From contig QNGE01001229.1 in NCBI GenBank assembly GCA_008508345.1, positions 86,197 through 150,196 of the forward strand: 64,000 nucleotides of DNA, given 5' to 3'. Made by a program: the position numbers and the translations under genes. This stretch comes from Paragonimus westermani. Its lineage: Eukaryota; Platyhelminthes; Trematoda; Plagiorchiida; Troglotrematidae. Shown piece by piece: positions 62,605-64,000 of this stretch (positions within the stretch are counted from its first letter, which is position 1; every line of letters starts with the position of its first letter). The notes under the pieces were generated by a model. It did no database searches. It worked only from the letters and a program-made list of their open reading frames with translations, and was not told the DNA's origin.

Positions 62605-62645
62605 CGCAGTATGTTGGCATGTCGACTATTCTCCTCAGTCGCAAA
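62605..62645 (-). ncRNA. Decayed hammerhead-like motif in PLE tail
   Basis: On the minus strand CTGAGGA (62638-62632) is followed by GA-ATAG-TC (a 2-bp stem II with 4-nt loop, as at 5.9 kb), then GACA (62623-62620; A14 is C) and ATG-CCAA-CAT as stem III. Stem I does not pair. It starts 99 nt past the PLE stop, the same place as the intact 5.9-kb ribozyme. Position and layout, more than sequence, support it. Confidence 0.35.
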
Positions 62646-62736
62646 CGTCCAACATGCGAGTCATATATAACAGACGAATGGAGATAGACAAGGTATGGAT
62701 AGGCGCACAACCACACCACGTATTATGGCATGAACA

Positions 62737-64000
62737 CTACGGCAACCCTGTGAGTTGCTTCAACCACATTCGTGCACATAGCGCCGGCTGGTGAGATCTA
62801 ATCAGCATAGCTTCGCTAGAGATCAGTGGATTATGGTTCTGATGGTGTAATAGTATTTTGAATTATTTAGATGGATCAACCTGGTGACCTGTAATCATCA
62901 GGTGCCTGGTAAACGATGATACGGGGCTTCGGGCAATGGACTCACTGGTTTGAAGTTGCCACTTCGCGTGCTGTTTTAACCAGTCCGGGACGCGTTCTGC
63001 CACTAGTTGAGATAACTGCCGGTCTGTCTTGCCTAAGTAAACGTCACCGTAACTGCAAACGAAGTGATAGACAACGCGAAAGACAGAATATTGGGACAAA
63101 TTAAGTTCTCGATTGTGTAGTACGGGTCCTTTGGTGGTTTAATCCAAGTGTAATTGGGAAGCTGCCTACGTACGGGATAGAACAGATTTCAGTTTGTGCT
63201 TGATCTTGTTTGCCAATTGATCCCCTGTGAACCGCGGAGATCGAAATATATCTTTCTTTTGACCTGTTTGGATTGGCTCACTACCTCTACTCCCCATGCT
63301 GCGAATGTTTATAAATTTTTTAGTAACCTTTTTCTCAGCATTCCTTGTCTCATCTGCAGCTTATTAGGGATGCAGATATACTACTTGCTTTTCCAGTGGT
63401 GTGTTATTTTCAGTCGTTTCATCTTCCTTAAACTTTCAGTGATCTTTCAAAATGGTATTTATTTTCGTCCTATAATCGTCCTTGGTTATGCTGACAACAC
63501 CAGAGCACTCATCTGACATTAGAAACACCAAATATCGTGTTTCGCTCAATTTTTTCATGGCTTGATTATGTTCGCGTTTTAGACAACAGTGCTGACGAGA
63601 AGGCGCTGATAAAAATTGGTTTGAGTCATTTACCAACTTTGCATGGAGCCAAACCGTCATATCAGAAGACATCGGCGACAGATCCCTCAAATGGCCATAC
63701 ATATGTTCAACTTGCAATTGCGCATTCAGCTTGGTAAAGTCTATGGGTGATACTTTGAGGTACATTCTGACTGAGAGGACATCTGGCTGCATTTTTGTTA
63801 AATGAGTTGGTGGAAAATTGCGTATATGCCTTAAACTGTCACTAGGGAATACACTTATCCTGGTTGATCGTCGGGGAGAGCTCTGCAGAAAACGAATTTT
63901 TCTAACTTTGGTGTTGTGAAGGGATTCTCCGTAAAAAATTTGAAACTTGGCACGGTACACCAGTGGCAATAACTTGAGGGATTCAGCAAAGCAATTGTTG
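62737..64000 (-). mobile_element. Penelope-like element, internally deleted, runs off right edge
   Basis: Minus strand. An open frame of at least 187 codons (edge to 63436) carries the N-terminal PLE region before the reverse transcriptase core, ending VFLMSDECSGVVSITKDDYR (usual form: DKGxGVVIxxKxDY). After a stop it continues KFKEDETTENNTPLEKQ. The RT catalytic core with its YxDD motif is missing: only about 110 codons separate this from the GIY-YIG domain, where several hundred are expected. The endonuclease follows in the same frame: VVYHFVCSYGDVYLGKTDRQ, AERVPDWL, SSFTRHLMITGHQVDPSK, a TAA, FKILLHHQNHNPLISSEAML, QPALCARMWLKQLTGLP and a TAG at 62739-62737. Non-functional. It is the same lineage as the 5.6-kb fragment. 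Confidence 0.75.

Larger units (their letters stand above)
49393..64000 (+). other. Probable large first intron of the RRM gene
   Basis: From the GTGAGT donor onward I searched the plus strand for an RNP1-like GFGF(V/A) coding match and found none. Large introns are common in flatworms. The region holds repeats described separately. That the intron runs to the edge is inference. Confidence 0.35.

Overview
This window reads as nuclear DNA of an animal with large introns and dense old repeats, most likely a parasitic flatworm (trematode or cestode). I see no prokaryotic gene layout, no Shine-Dalgarno-led operons, and mostly short chance ORFs. Recognisable content is one conserved coding exon that ends in a splice donor, several decayed Penelope-like retroelements (PLEs) with GIY-YIG endonuclease ends, and a short tRNA-headed repeat family carrying a hammerhead ribozyme fold, like the Sm-alpha family of schistosomes. 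The species call is inference; the repeat content is read from the sequence.

Layout. 1-9 kb is a PLE graveyard: a 3' tail relic at 1.6 kb, two PLE 3' ends in opposite orientation (2.8-3.1 and 3.4-3.9 kb), a PLE end at 5.56-5.81 kb flanked by perfect 30-bp direct repeats and followed by a hammerhead ribozyme with a complete catalytic core (5.90-5.94 kb), and another PLE end at 8.1-8.6 kb. A further PLE end lies at 35.6-36.1 kb, and a longer, internally deleted one runs from 62.7 kb off the right edge. Copies of the short hammerhead repeat lie at 11.6, 27.2, 40.9, 49.6, 59.2 and 59.4 kb. Only the 59.4-kb copy keeps both Pol III boxes and an almost intact ribozyme.

The only cellular gene I can support is on the plus strand: an exon (49141-49392) with the first half of an RNA recognition motif, ending at a GTGAGT donor. 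A CpG-dense stretch (about 48.59-48.72 kb) lies just upstream and probably marks its promoter or 5' exons. I found no matching second half of the RRM in the remaining 14.6 kb, so the first intron probably runs off the right edge.

Main point. In this one window self-cleaving RNA folds occur in two element classes: PLE 3' tails, where the core sits roughly 90-150 nt past the end of the protein, and a tRNA-headed SINE-like family. They differ in design (2-bp stem II with a small-loop stem III, against 5-bp stem II with a near-palindromic stem III). Most copies show identifiable breaking mutations, and the 5.9-kb copy looks catalytically complete. Everything else appears to be anonymous intergenic or intronic sequence.
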